Part shown: positions 27,038 through 34,718 of the stretch, piece by piece
Layout of the letters: every line of letters begins with the position of its first letter
How positions within the stretch are numbered: position 1 is the stretch's first letter
NCBI RefSeq assembly: GCF_027530345.1
Contig: NZ_JAPZQK010000016.1
Location: forward strand, 1-64,000
Length of the DNA stretch: 64,000 nucleotides
DNA from: Silanimonas sp.
GTDB lineage: Bacteria; Pseudomonadota; Gammaproteobacteria; Xanthomonadales; Xanthomonadaceae
Reading direction: 5' to 3'
Translations under genes and position numbers: made by a program
The notes under the pieces: model-generated
Told to the model about the DNA's origin: nothing
Database searches by the model: none
Seen by the model: the letters and a program-made list of their open reading frames with translations, nothing else

Positions 27038-27745
27038 TTGGCCATCCCGAAACCTTCGCGTCGTGGCAACGCCCTGCTGGGCCAATTGCCTCGCGCGCTC
27101 GGCGAGCGGTTCCTGGCGCAATGCGACGAGGTTGAACTGACCGTTGACGAGCCCTTGGTTTTCGCCGGTCGGCGCCATCCCCAGGTCCACTTCCCGCAGG
27201 GCGGCCTGATCGGCTTGCTGGCCCACGTGCACGGGCATGAGGCGCTGGAAGTCGCCGTGATCGGCCGCGAAGGCGTCGATGGCGCGATGCTCGCTCTGGG
27301 AGGTGCGCCGTCGGCGACGCGCTCCGTCGTCCTCGTCGGAGGTCGCGCATGGCGGATCGGCGTGCCGCGATTCCGCGCCGAACTCGACGCCAGTGCGACC
27401 CTGCGCCAGCTCGTGGACCAATCGGTGACCCGCCTGTTCGCGCAGGTCGCGCAGGCCGTTCCCTGCACGCGCTTCCATTCGCTGCCCTCGCGCCTCGCGC
27501 TATGGCTACTGCGCGCCCAGGACCGATTGGGAGGCTCGGAGCTCCGCTTCACCCACCTGCGCCTCGCCGGCTTGTTGGGCGTGCAGCGCAGCGCCGTCAC
27601 GATCGCCGCGGGGCAACTGCATCGCGCCGGGATCATCCGGTACGCGCGCGGCGAACTGCAGATCCTCGACCGCGATCGCCTCGAGGCTGCCGCCTGCGCC
27701 TGCTATTCGATCGGCCGTCGCCACCGGGCGCGCGCCACGCCTTGA
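27038..27745 (+). CDS. Second Crp/Fnr-like transcriptional regulator
   Basis: This is a 235-residue protein with the same two-domain layout as the regulator at 25362, to which it looks distantly related: an effector domain with V-I-G-R-E-G-V-D-G-A-M-L-A-L near 75-88, and a helix-turn-helix segment L-A-G-L-L-G-V-Q-R-S-A-V near 176-187. cAMP-contact residues are again not evident. The best start is TTG, with GAGGA eight bases upstream; no good ATG exists near the N-terminus. Use of TTG and lack of cAMP residues suggest a low-level regulator of unknown ligand. Its 3' end is 16 bases from the convergent SpoIIAA-like gene. Confidence 0.75.
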   Translation: MAIPKPSRRGNALLGQLPRALGERFLAQCDEVELTVDEPLVFAGRRHPQVHFPQGGLIGLLAHVHGHEALEVAVIGREGVDGAMLALGGAPSATRSVVLVGGRAWRIGVPRFRAELDASATLRQLVDQSVTRLFAQVAQAVPCTRFHSLPSRLALWLLRAQDRLGGSELRFTHLRLAGLLGVQRSAVTIAAGQLHRAGIIRYARGELQILDRDRLEAAACACYSIGRRHRARATP

Positions 27746-27761
27746 AGCGCCGTGCGGCGCC

Positions 27762-28208
27762 TCAGGGTGCGCGATCGCCAAGCACGTCCAGGGCCCAGGC
27801 GGCCGCCGCGGCCTCGTCGTCGAAGCCACGGAAGGGGACGTCGATGGCGGCGTAGATCGCCGTGATCTTCGGCAACATCAAGGCCCAGCCTTCGACGTCG
27901 CCGTCTTTCACCCAAGCCGCGCCGATCTGTCGGGAAGAACCCAGCCTGCGGCTGCGCACGCTGGCGTCGAGCGCCGCCCAGGCGTCGGGCGGGGCGAGGA
28001 TGCTGCGGCTCATGCGCGCGATCACCACGAAGCGCCCGCCGGGTTCGACGCCCGCCACCAGTTGCGCCATGCGCCGCGCATAGGCGGCCACGGCCTCGAC
28101 GTTGAATGGGCCTGCGCCAGCGGCGCGGATGATCGCGCCGTCCTTCACCACCTCGATATCGCCGTGGGCGGGGAACGGTCCCGTTCCGGGTTCGGAAGGC
28201 TCTGGCAC
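27762..28208 (-). CDS. SpoIIAA/STAS-like domain protein, copy 1
   Basis: This is a 148-residue soluble protein that starts with GTG. After a disordered N-terminus it has a beta strand followed by A-G-P-F-N-V-E-A-V-A-A-Y near 32-43, a long helix, a strand V-V-I-A-R-M-S-R-S, and a final helix A-A-A-A-A-W-A-L-D-V-L. This alternation resembles the SpoIIAA-like (STAS-related) fold used for carboxylate or lipid binding. The neighbouring gene on the same strand encodes a paralogue with the same G-P-F-N-V-E core. No phosphorylatable serine in the classical STAS position is obvious. Function unknown. Confidence 0.55.
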   Translation of the reverse strand: MPEPSEPGTGPFPAHGDIEVVKDGAIIRAAGAGPFNVEAVAAYARRMAQLVAGVEPGGRFVVIARMSRSILAPPDAWAALDASVRSRRLGSSRQIGAAWVKDGDVEGWALMLPKITAIYAAIDVPFRGFDDEAAAAAWALDVLGDRAP

Positions 28209-28254
28209 GAAGGACTCGCCCGTGACGTGGGGAGGCCGAGACTAACGCGTCGGC

Positions 28255-28695
28255 TCAGCCTAGGGCGTCGTCGAGGTGTCGACGCGCCCACGTTTCCGCC
28301 GCCCGGCGTTCGCCGAAGACCTCGAAGCGGCGTCCGGCCGCGGCGAACAGGGCGCGTGCGCGCGGCAGCAGGAGGGCGGCGCCTTCCACGTCCGCAGCGA
28401 CGATCCACACCGTGGCCAGCACGCGCATGCCGCTGGCGCTGGTGGCCCGGATCGTGGCCCCGAGCGCCTCCCAGGCTTCGGGCGTGTAGACGAGGGTGCC
28501 GCGCATCTCGCAGACGTTCACCACCGGCGTGCCCTCGGGCAAGCCGCGGTAGCCCTCGAGCATCGTGCGAGTGAGCACTTCGATCCCTTCGACGTTGAAG
28601 GGGCCGCTCACGACGACTTGCAGGAAACCGTCGTCCCAGCGGGCCGCGGTCTGCCCGTGCGGGGTGAAGCGCGGCGCGGGAGGGGGCTTCGCCAT
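28255..28695 (-). CDS. SpoIIAA/STAS-like domain protein, copy 2
   Basis: This is a 146-residue paralogue of the gene 46 bases downstream of it. Shared features are V-S-G-P-F-N-V-E-G-I-E-V-L near 29-41, a following strand V-V-N-V-C-E-M, a proline-rich turn before E-A-W-E-A-L, and a C-terminal A-A-E-T-W-A-R-R-H-L-D-D helix. An upstream in-frame extension is possible, but the ATG used gives the better aligned start. The pair probably arose by tandem duplication. No partner kinase or phosphatase lies nearby; the RsbW-like kinase gene is about 25 kb away. Confidence 0.55.
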   Translation of the reverse strand: MAKPPPAPRFTPHGQTAARWDDGFLQVVVSGPFNVEGIEVLTRTMLEGYRGLPEGTPVVNVCEMRGTLVYTPEAWEALGATIRATSASGMRVLATVWIVAADVEGAALLLPRARALFAAAGRRFEVFGERRAAETWARRHLDDALG

Positions 28696-28821
28696 GGCGG
28701 TGTGGCCGGCCTTCACCAAGTCGGCCGTTGCCGGCCGGGGGCGCCACCGTAGCGCGCCTTGCCACGCCCGTAACGCGGCCCTGCGCAACCTTCACGCCTC
28801 TTCACGCTACGAGGTTCCGCC

Positions 28822-29706
28822 ATGCGCCGCTCCCTGCTCTGCATCGCCCTGCTTGCCGCCGTTGCTGCTCCCACCGCCTTCGCGCACAACCATGGCGGCG
28901 ACGCCAAGCCGGCCGACGCTGCCGCCCAAGACGCGCACGAGCAGGCCAAGGCCGCGCTGGATGCCGCGATCGCCGGCGAGTGGCGCACGCCCGCCAACGT
29001 CGCCCGCGACGGCTTCCGCCATCCCGGGCCGACCCTGGCCTTCTTCGGCCTGCAGCCCGGCATGAACGTCGTGGAAGTCAGCCCCGGCAGCGGCGCGTGG
29101 TGGACGGAGATCCTTGCCCCCTGGATCAAGCAGGGTGGTGGAACCTACGTCGCGGCGATCACCGATCCGGCGAAGACCACCTCGGACCGCGCCCGCGAGT
29201 ACTTCACCGCCGACAACGCGAAGTTCCGCGAGCACCTCGCCAAGTCGCCGGGCCAATTCGATGGCGTGAAGTTCGTTGAAGTCGATCCGGCGGCGCCGGT
29301 CTATGGCACTCCCGGTTCGGCGGACGCCGTCCTCACGTTCCGCAACCTGCACGGCTGGATGCGCAATGGCCAGGCCGAAGCCCAGATGAAGGCCTTCTTC
29401 GAGGTGCTGAAGCCGGGCGGCGTGCTGGGCCTCGAGCAGCACCGCGCGAACGCCGACGTGCCGCGCGAGCAGATCAACGGTTACGTCAGCGAGGCCCAGG
29501 TGATCGCGCTCGCCCAAGGTGCCGGCTTCGTTCTCGAGGAGCGGAGCGAAATCAACGCCAATCCGAAGGACACGAAGGACCACCCGAACGGCGTGTGGAC
29601 GCTGCCGCCGTCCCTCGACGTGCCGGAAGGCGAGGACAAGGCGAAGTACGAGGCCATCGGCGAGTCCGACCGCATGACGCTGCGCTTCCGCAAGCCGGCG
29701 GCCTGA
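28822..29706 (+). CDS. Exported class I methyltransferase-like protein
   Basis: This is a 294-residue protein with a standard signal peptide (R-R-S-L-L, hydrophobic core, A-F-A at about 19-21). The mature part has a Rossmann-like methyltransferase core: the glycine loop V-V-E-V-S-P-G-S-G-A-W-W near 84-95, and a later strand-turn G-G-V-L-G-L-E-Q-H-R. Proteins with this combination of signal peptide and SAM-methyltransferase fold are known in proteobacteria, but SAM is not normally available in the periplasm, so enzymatic activity is doubtful or unusual. The ATG has GAGG upstream. It is divergent from the SpoIIAA-like pair and followed by the PPC-like gene on the same strand. Confidence 0.82.
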   Translation: MRRSLLCIALLAAVAAPTAFAHNHGGDAKPADAAAQDAHEQAKAALDAAIAGEWRTPANVARDGFRHPGPTLAFFGLQPGMNVVEVSPGSGAWWTEILAPWIKQGGGTYVAAITDPAKTTSDRAREYFTADNAKFREHLAKSPGQFDGVKFVEVDPAAPVYGTPGSADAVLTFRNLHGWMRNGQAEAQMKAFFEVLKPGGVLGLEQHRANADVPREQINGYVSEAQVIALAQGAGFVLEERSEINANPKDTKDHPNGVWTLPPSLDVPEGEDKAKYEAIGESDRMTLRFRKPAA

Positions 29707-29836
29707 ACAAGAAACTGAACGCGAGGCGCCTTGCCCGGAAACCGCCCGATCCGCCCATGGTGGAAGCCGGGTGAAGGCGCCTAGACTCCTTTCACGCCGC
29801 CCCATCCGGGGCGGCGAGCCCCCAAGGAGACCCCCG

Positions 29837-30241
29837 ATGCGTCGTTTCGCCCTTGCCCTCGCCACGCTCACCTTTGCCGGCCTCGCGGCTGCCGCCCCCG
29901 AAACCATCCGCGTCGGCCAGACCGTGCAGGGTGAGCTCACCGCCAACGACTCGCCGCGCGACGACGGTGGCGTGAGCCGCGACTACAAGGTCGAAGCCCG
30001 CACCGGCCAGTTCCTGATCGTGTCGGTGACCTCGGAAGACTTCGATGGCGTGGTGACGGTGTTCAACCCGGACCGCACCAAGGCGATCGAGAACGACGAC
30101 CGCGCCGACGGCAACCTCAACCCGCTCGCCGTGGTCGAGACCGCGCAGGACGGCAACTACACGATCCGCGTCGGTTCGCTGGGCAGCGGCGACGAGTCGA
30201 TGGGCAAGTTCACGCTGAAGGTGATGGCGTTCTCGGAGTGA
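29837..30241 (+). CDS. Exported PPC-domain-like protein
   Basis: This is a 134-residue secreted protein. The signal peptide ends near A-A-A-A-P at about 17-21. The rest is a small beta-sandwich of the pre-peptidase C-terminal (PPC) type: G-Q-T-V-Q-G-E-L near 27-34, Y-K-V-E-A-R-T-G-Q near 49-57, F-N-P-D near 77-80, and a final G-N-Y-T-I-R-V strand. PPC domains usually accompany secreted peptidases; here it stands alone. The start has AAGGAGA seven bases upstream. Its last 32 bases overlap the end of the convergent EAL gene. Confidence 0.7.
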   Translation: MRRFALALATLTFAGLAAAAPETIRVGQTVQGELTANDSPRDDGGVSRDYKVEARTGQFLIVSVTSEDFDGVVTVFNPDRTKAIENDDRADGNLNPLAVVETAQDGNYTIRVGSLGSGDESMGKFTLKVMAFSE

Positions 30242-31043
30242 TCCGCGCGCCGCGCAGGTAATCCCCCGCCCGCTCCTCGCTGAGCGGGCGGCTGTAGAGG
30301 AAGCCCTGGAACAGGTCGCAGTCGAAGCCCGCGAGGCGCTTCGCCTGTGCCTCGTTCTCCACGCCCTCGGCGACCACGCCGAAACCCAGGCGATGGGCCA
30401 GGGCGATCACGCCGGCGCACAGGCTGGCGTCGCGACGATCGCGGTCGACGTGCTGCACGAACACGCGGTCGAGCTTGAGCTGGTGCACCGGCAGGTGGCG
30501 GAAGTGCGCCATCGACGACCAGCCGGTGCCGAAATCATCGATCGACAGCCGCGCCCCCGCATCACGCAGCGCGCGCAGCCGCGCGATCGCTTCGTCCGGC
30601 GCGTCCATCAGCATGGCCTCCGTCACCTCGAGCTCCAGCCGGCCGGGGCCGAGGCCGTGGTCGCGCAGCAGCTGGCGCAGGCGCTCGGGCAGCGCCGGGT
30701 CGCGCAGCTGGCCCGGCGAGAGGTTCACCGACACCGACACGGCACCGAGGCCTGCGGCCTCCCACGCCGCTATCTGCCGGCAGGCCTCCGTCATCACCCA
30801 ACGCCCGAGCAGCGGCGCGAGCCCGAGTTCGCCGAGCCGCGGGATGAACTGGCCCGGCGGCACCAGGCCGCGCGTCGGATGGCGCCAGCGCACCAGTGCT
30901 TCGAAACCGGCGAAGCCGCCGTCGGGGCATCGCACCTTCGGCTGATAGTGCAGTTCGAAGTCGCCGGCCGACACCGCGGCGCGCAATTCGTGGTCGAAGG
31001 ACTCGCCGCTGGGGGGCGCGGTGCTCGGTGCGGGGGCGGGCAT
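30210..31043 (-). CDS. EAL-domain c-di-GMP phosphodiesterase
   Basis: This is a 277-residue protein made of one EAL domain. Catalytic and metal-site motifs are present: F-E-A-L-V-R-W near 47-53, V-N-L-S near 105-108, E-L-E-V-T-E-A near 135-141, I-D-D-F-G-T-G near 166-172, K-L-D-R near 187-190, and A-E-G-V-E near 220-224. It should hydrolyse c-di-GMP to pGpG. No sensor domain, membrane helix or receiver domain is attached, so control must come from elsewhere or from expression. It follows the ABC exporter gene by 23 bases on the same strand. Confidence 0.9.
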   Translation of the reverse strand: MPAPAPSTAPPSGESFDHELRAAVSAGDFELHYQPKVRCPDGGFAGFEALVRWRHPTRGLVPPGQFIPRLGELGLAPLLGRWVMTEACRQIAAWEAAGLGAVSVSVNLSPGQLRDPALPERLRQLLRDHGLGPGRLELEVTEAMLMDAPDEAIARLRALRDAGARLSIDDFGTGWSSMAHFRHLPVHQLKLDRVFVQHVDRDRRDASLCAGVIALAHRLGFGVVAEGVENEAQAKRLAGFDCDLFQGFLYSRPLSEERAGDYLRGARITPRTPSPSA

Positions 31044-31066
31044 GGCGTACTCGGGGGGAGGGGGGA

Positions 31067-32815
31067 TCAGGCGTCGCCGGTCTGCAGGCGCCAGAGCGCA
31101 GCGTACGCCCCGTTGCGCGCCAGCAGCGCATCGTGCGTGCCGGACTCGATGATGCGGCCATGCTCCAGCACGTGGATGGCATCGGCGTGTCGCACCGTGC
31201 TCAGTCGATGCGCGACGACCAGCGTGCTGCGGCCTTTCGCGTGCGTCGCGAGCGAACGCTGGATCGCGGCCTCCGTTTCGTTGTCGATGGCCGACGTGGC
31301 TTCGTCGAGCACCAGCACCGCGGGGTCGCGGTACAGCGCACGGGCCAGCGCGATGCGCTGGCGCTGTCCGCCCGAGAGCCGCGCACCACGCTCGCCCACT
31401 TCAGCGGCGTAGCCACCGGGCAGTGCGGCGATGAAGTCGTGGGCTTCGGCGGCGCGGGCCGCGGCTTCGATGCGCGCGGCGTCGGGCGCGGCGTCGCCGT
31501 AGGCGATGTTCTCGGCCACCGTGCCGTCGGTGAGGAAGGGCTCCTGCGCGACGTAGGCGAGCTGGCGGCGCAGCGAGCGCGGATCGATGTCGGCGAGGTC
31601 GCGGCCATCGAGGGTGATTCGGCCCCGCTGTGCTTCCAGGAAGCCGAGCAGGCGCTTCAGCAGGGTGCTTTTGCCCGCACCGGTGGCGCCGACCAGCGCA
31701 ACGGTTTGGCCAGCTTCGATGGCGAAGCCCACACCGTCCAGGGCGACGCGTCCGGCATAGGCGTGGCCGAGGTCCTCGAACGCCAGCGCGCCGCGCGCGC
31801 GGGTGTCCAAGCGGCCCGGCGGCGGCGCCGGCACCGGGCTGTCGAGCAGGTCCATCACCCGCTGCACCGAGGCCATCGAGCGGTTGTAGAGGTCGGTCAT
31901 CTCGGCGAGGCGCGTGAGCGGCCACAGCAGGCGCTGTGTCAGGTACACCAGCGCGGCATAGCTGCCGGCGCCGAGTTGGCCCTGAAGCACGAGCCAGCCG
32001 CCGTAGAGCAGGGTGACGGCGAAGCCGGCGAGCACCGCCATGCGGATCACCGGCGTGATCGCCGCGGCGAAGCGGATGGCTTCCGCATTCGCTTGGCGAT
32101 ACGCATCGGAGGCGGCGCGAACGTGCGCCAGCTCGGCTTCTTCGGCGGTGTAAGCCTGGATCGTCGCCATGCCGGCGAGGTTGTTGTCGAGCCGCGCCGA
32201 CACGGTGGCCGCCGCCTCGCGCGCGGCCGCGTAGCGCGGTTGCAGGCGACGCTGGAACCAGAAGGCGCCGATGAGGATCAGCGGCACCGGCAGCAAGGCC
32301 AGCGCGGCGAGGCTGGCCGTCATCGCGAAGAAGAACACGCCCACCATGAGCGAGCCGACGACCACCTGGATCAGCTCGTTCGCGCCGGTGTTGAGGAAGC
32401 GCTCGACCTGGTTCACGTCCTCGTTGAGCACCGCCATCAGGCGGCCGCTGCGCGCCTCGGAGATCGCCGCGGGCGGCTGCTTCTGCAGGTGCGCATAGGC
32501 GTCGAGGCGCAGCTCGTGCTGCAGGTCCTGCGCGAGGCCGCGCCATTTCAGCGCGAGCAGGTACTCGAACAGCGATTCCAGAACCCAGATGGCGATGGTG
32601 ATGCCGGTGAGCGCCACCAGCTGGTCCATCGGATCGACGATGCCGAAGCGGGCGATGAAGCTGTCTTCGCGGTTCACCACCACGTCGATGGCCACGCCGA
32701 TCAGCAGTTCGGGCAGCACGTCGAAGATCTTGTTGAGCACCGAATACACGGTGCCGAGCACGGCGTTGCGGCGGTACGCGCGGGCGTAGCCGTAGAGGCG
32801 GCGAAGAGGGTGCAT
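31067..32815 (-). CDS. ABC exporter, fused permease and ATPase (MsbA/LmrA type)
   Basis: This is a 582-residue half-transporter. Six hydrophobic helices fill residues 15-320. The nucleotide-binding domain has Walker [11 protein letters not shown], the signature [11 protein letters not shown], and Walker [11 protein letters not shown]. Such proteins dimerise and export lipids, peptides or drugs. The long open frame continues upstream of the ATG, but that ATG gives the conserved N-terminus and the upstream part is arginine-rich nonsense. The substrate cannot be told. The EAL gene follows at 23 bases. Confidence 0.9.
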   Translation of the reverse strand: MHPLRRLYGYARAYRRNAVLGTVYSVLNKIFDVLPELLIGVAIDVVVNREDSFIARFGIVDPMDQLVALTGITIAIWVLESLFEYLLALKWRGLAQDLQHELRLDAYAHLQKQPPAAISEARSGRLMAVLNEDVNQVERFLNTGANELIQVVVGSLMVGVFFFAMTASLAALALLPVPLILIGAFWFQRRLQPRYAAAREAAATVSARLDNNLAGMATIQAYTAEEAELAHVRAASDAYRQANAEAIRFAAAITPVIRMAVLAGFAVTLLYGGWLVLQGQLGAGSYAALVYLTQRLLWPLTRLAEMTDLYNRSMASVQRVMDLLDSPVPAPPPGRLDTRARGALAFEDLGHAYAGRVALDGVGFAIEAGQTVALVGATGAGKSTLLKRLLGFLEAQRGRITLDGRDLADIDPRSLRRQLAYVAQEPFLTDGTVAENIAYGDAAPDAARIEAAARAAEAHDFIAALPGGYAAEVGERGARLSGGQRQRIALARALYRDPAVLVLDEATSAIDNETEAAIQRSLATHAKGRSTLVVAHRLSTVRHADAIHVLEHGRIIESGTHDALLARNGAYAALWRLQTGDA

Positions 32816-32948
32816 CGTGGGCTCCGCGAAGGCAGCCCCGGAGTGTACGGCGGGGCCGCGGCGACGGCGCAGCCGCAGAATGCGTCGCGGCGTCTTGACG
32901 ATGCGATGCGGCAGGCGCCCAATCCGCGCACGCCCCGGGGAGAGCGCC

Positions 32949-33050
32949 ATGCTGTCGATTCGTCGTGGTGACGCGCTGTGCGTCGCGATCCTTACCGCCT
33001 TGGCCGTGGCCGCGCCGCCGGCACGGGCCCTGCCCGGTGCCACGGGCTAA
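32949..33050 (+). other. Signal-peptide segment of a secreted protease, cut by an in-frame TAA
   Basis: An ATG with GGGGAG upstream starts 33 codons that read as a signal peptide: L-S-I-R-R, a hydrophobic stretch (C-V-A-I-L-T-A-L-A-V-A-A), and A-R-A. A TAA follows at 33048-33050. The next codons (L-L-A-A-T-L-A-A-G-A-Q-E) stay in the same frame and run directly into the protease body. Without the TAA the two parts would be one secreted protein. The stop could be a real nonsense mutation or a base error. Confidence 0.6.
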
Positions 33051-33065
33051 CTCCTCGCCGCGACC

Positions 33066-34259
33066 TTGGCCGCGGGTGCCCAGGAGGACGACGCCTTCGA
33101 AGACGACGAAGCGTTCGAGGACGACGAGCCCCTTGCCGACGAAGACGAGGACGCCGACGCGACCGACGAGGCGGCGATGGCCTTCGTCGAGGACTGCGAG
33201 GACGACTCGTGGGCGCCGGAACTGGTGGAGGACGAGTCGGACGACGCCATTCCCTTCGACGACCGCTACGGCGAGGACGCGTCGTTCGACGTTGAAGCGG
33301 TGGCCGGGCCCGATGGCGTGGTGGAGGACACCGGGCAGCGCGACGGCGAGGACGGCGTCTCGGCCGGGCAGATGCTGTCCCTGAGCCTCGGCGGGGCGCC
33401 TTCGGGCGGCCGGCCCTCGGCCGGGTCTTCGTCGCCGGGCCGGGATGTGCCCTACGCCTTTGGTGGTCGTCCGGTGGCGGCCAGTGCCGTCCCGTGGCAG
33501 GCGCAGATCTTCAATCCGAATCGCGCTCCGAATCCGCAGGCGCCCTATCCCGAATGGGTTCGGCAGCATTACTGCGGCGGTGTGCTGATCGCCGACGATT
33601 GGGTGCTGACGGCCGCCCATTGCATCGACCAGGCGAAAGTGGCGCTGGGCTTCAAGGTGCGACTCGGCGCGCAGGACATCTCGTCGGGCGACGGCATCGT
33701 TTATCGCATTGATCACATCGTTCGGCACTCGCAGTACGACGCCGGCAGCCAAGACCTTGCGCGTCCACCGAACATGTACGCGAACGACATTGCGTTGCTG
33801 CGCATCGCGCCCGAGGGGACGCCGCAGCGGCGCGATCCGGCCTTGATCCGTCCGATTCCGCTCAATCGCACGCCGCTCGACGACGGCGAGCCCGTCTCGG
33901 CCACGGGCTGGGGGGGCGTCGGCCAAGGCAACGCCAACATCAACAGCGCGGTGCTCCTGCGCGTCGACCTTCGGTTGATGGGGCAGCGCATCTGCGAGAG
34001 CCGGCCCGGTCGCGGCGGCGGCAAGGTGCATCCCAAAGTGTTCTGTGCCGCGAATCCGAAGCAGTCGACCTGCGGCGGCGACAGCGGTGGCCCGGTGGTG
34101 CGGACCAATGGCACGCCGGTGCTGGCGGGGCTGGTGAGCTGGGGCAGCGACCGCTGCGGTGGCGATGGGCGGCCGAGCGTCTACACGCGCATCGACCAGT
34201 ACCTCGACTGGATCGACCAGGCCATGCGCCTGCCGCCGACGCGCAACAGCCTGCCTTGA
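33066..34259 (+). CDS. Chymotrypsin-fold secreted serine protease, body (start disrupted)
   Basis: The body is a serine protease of family S1, numbered here from the TTG at 33066 (397 codons). An aspartate- and glutamate-rich pro-region covers residues 7-100. The catalytic domain begins around A-F-G-G-R-P-V near 131 and shows the triad in T-A-A-H-C (His185), N-D-I-A-L-L (Asp241) and G-D-S-G-G-P (Ser340). The residue six before the nucleophile, which sets S1 specificity, is serine and not aspartate, so trypsin-like cleavage after Lys/Arg is unlikely. TTG as the true start is doubtful because no ribosome-binding site precedes it. The signal peptide lies in the same frame upstream, separated by TAA. 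Confidence 0.75.
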   Translation: MAAGAQEDDAFEDDEAFEDDEPLADEDEDADATDEAAMAFVEDCEDDSWAPELVEDESDDAIPFDDRYGEDASFDVEAVAGPDGVVEDTGQRDGEDGVSAGQMLSLSLGGAPSGGRPSAGSSSPGRDVPYAFGGRPVAASAVPWQAQIFNPNRAPNPQAPYPEWVRQHYCGGVLIADDWVLTAAHCIDQAKVALGFKVRLGAQDISSGDGIVYRIDHIVRHSQYDAGSQDLARPPNMYANDIALLRIAPEGTPQRRDPALIRPIPLNRTPLDDGEPVSATGWGGVGQGNANINSAVLLRVDLRLMGQRICESRPGRGGGKVHPKVFCAANPKQSTCGGDSGGPVVRTNGTPVLAGLVSWGSDRCGGDGRPSVYTRIDQYLDWIDQAMRLPPTRNSLP

Positions 34260-34320
34260 GGCACTGCCGGGAGCGGCGACGGAACCTCCGCCGCCGCCCC
34301 CGTGTTCCGCAAAGGACGGA

Positions 34321-34623
34321 TCAGACCTTGTCGCCGCCCGAGTGCGGCGTGTCCGTCTCTTCTTCCATCGTTTCGCCCTCGGCCGGCGGCGCGGCGTTCG
34401 GGTCGGTTCCGTCGGCGGCGGGCGCGGCCGGGTCGGTCATGGTGTCGGCCGGCGCGCTCGCATCGACGGCGGGTTCGGCCGGCGGCGGGGGCGGTTCGAC
34501 TGCAGCGGGCTCGGCGACGGGTTCGGCCGCGGGAGCGGGGGCCGCGGGCTCTTCAGCCTTGCAGCCGGTGAGCAGGGCGGTTCCGAGGACAAGGGCGAGG
34601 CTGGCGACGACGATCGGCTTCAC
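34321..34623 (-). CDS. Proline/alanine/glutamate-rich lipoprotein
   Basis: This is a 100-residue lipoprotein. The signal peptide ends in the lipobox L-L-T-G-C near residues 17-21. The mature part is a low-complexity repeat of alanine, proline and glutamate with a charged, histidine-containing end, so it is probably disordered. The start is GTG with AAGGAG six bases upstream. I know of no function; such tethers often span the periplasm or bind other envelope proteins. It stands between the convergent protease gene and the TIR gene. Confidence 0.7.
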   Translation of the reverse strand: MKPIVVASLALVLGTALLTGCKAEEPAAPAPAAEPVAEPAAVEPPPPPAEPAVDASAPADTMTDPAAPAADGTDPNAAPPAEGETMEEETDTPHSGGDKV

Positions 34624-34718
34624 GGTGCACTCCTTGTGGATGGGGCTGAACGGCTTTCGGCCGGGACCGAGGCTAGCAGAAGGGTCCGGCAAACTCTGCT
34701 GCGCTGCGGCAGCGCGGC

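Noticed and set aside
30896-32971. Open frame of about 690 codons opposite the ABC exporter
   Set aside because: It is antisense to Walker and signature motifs and has low-complexity composition.
33066-34259. The chymotrypsin-fold protease as an effector of the neighbouring TIR/SLOG module
   Set aside because: It is on the other strand, separated by a lipoprotein gene, and has a secretion signal, whereas the module's catalytic parts would be cytosolic or at the inner membrane.
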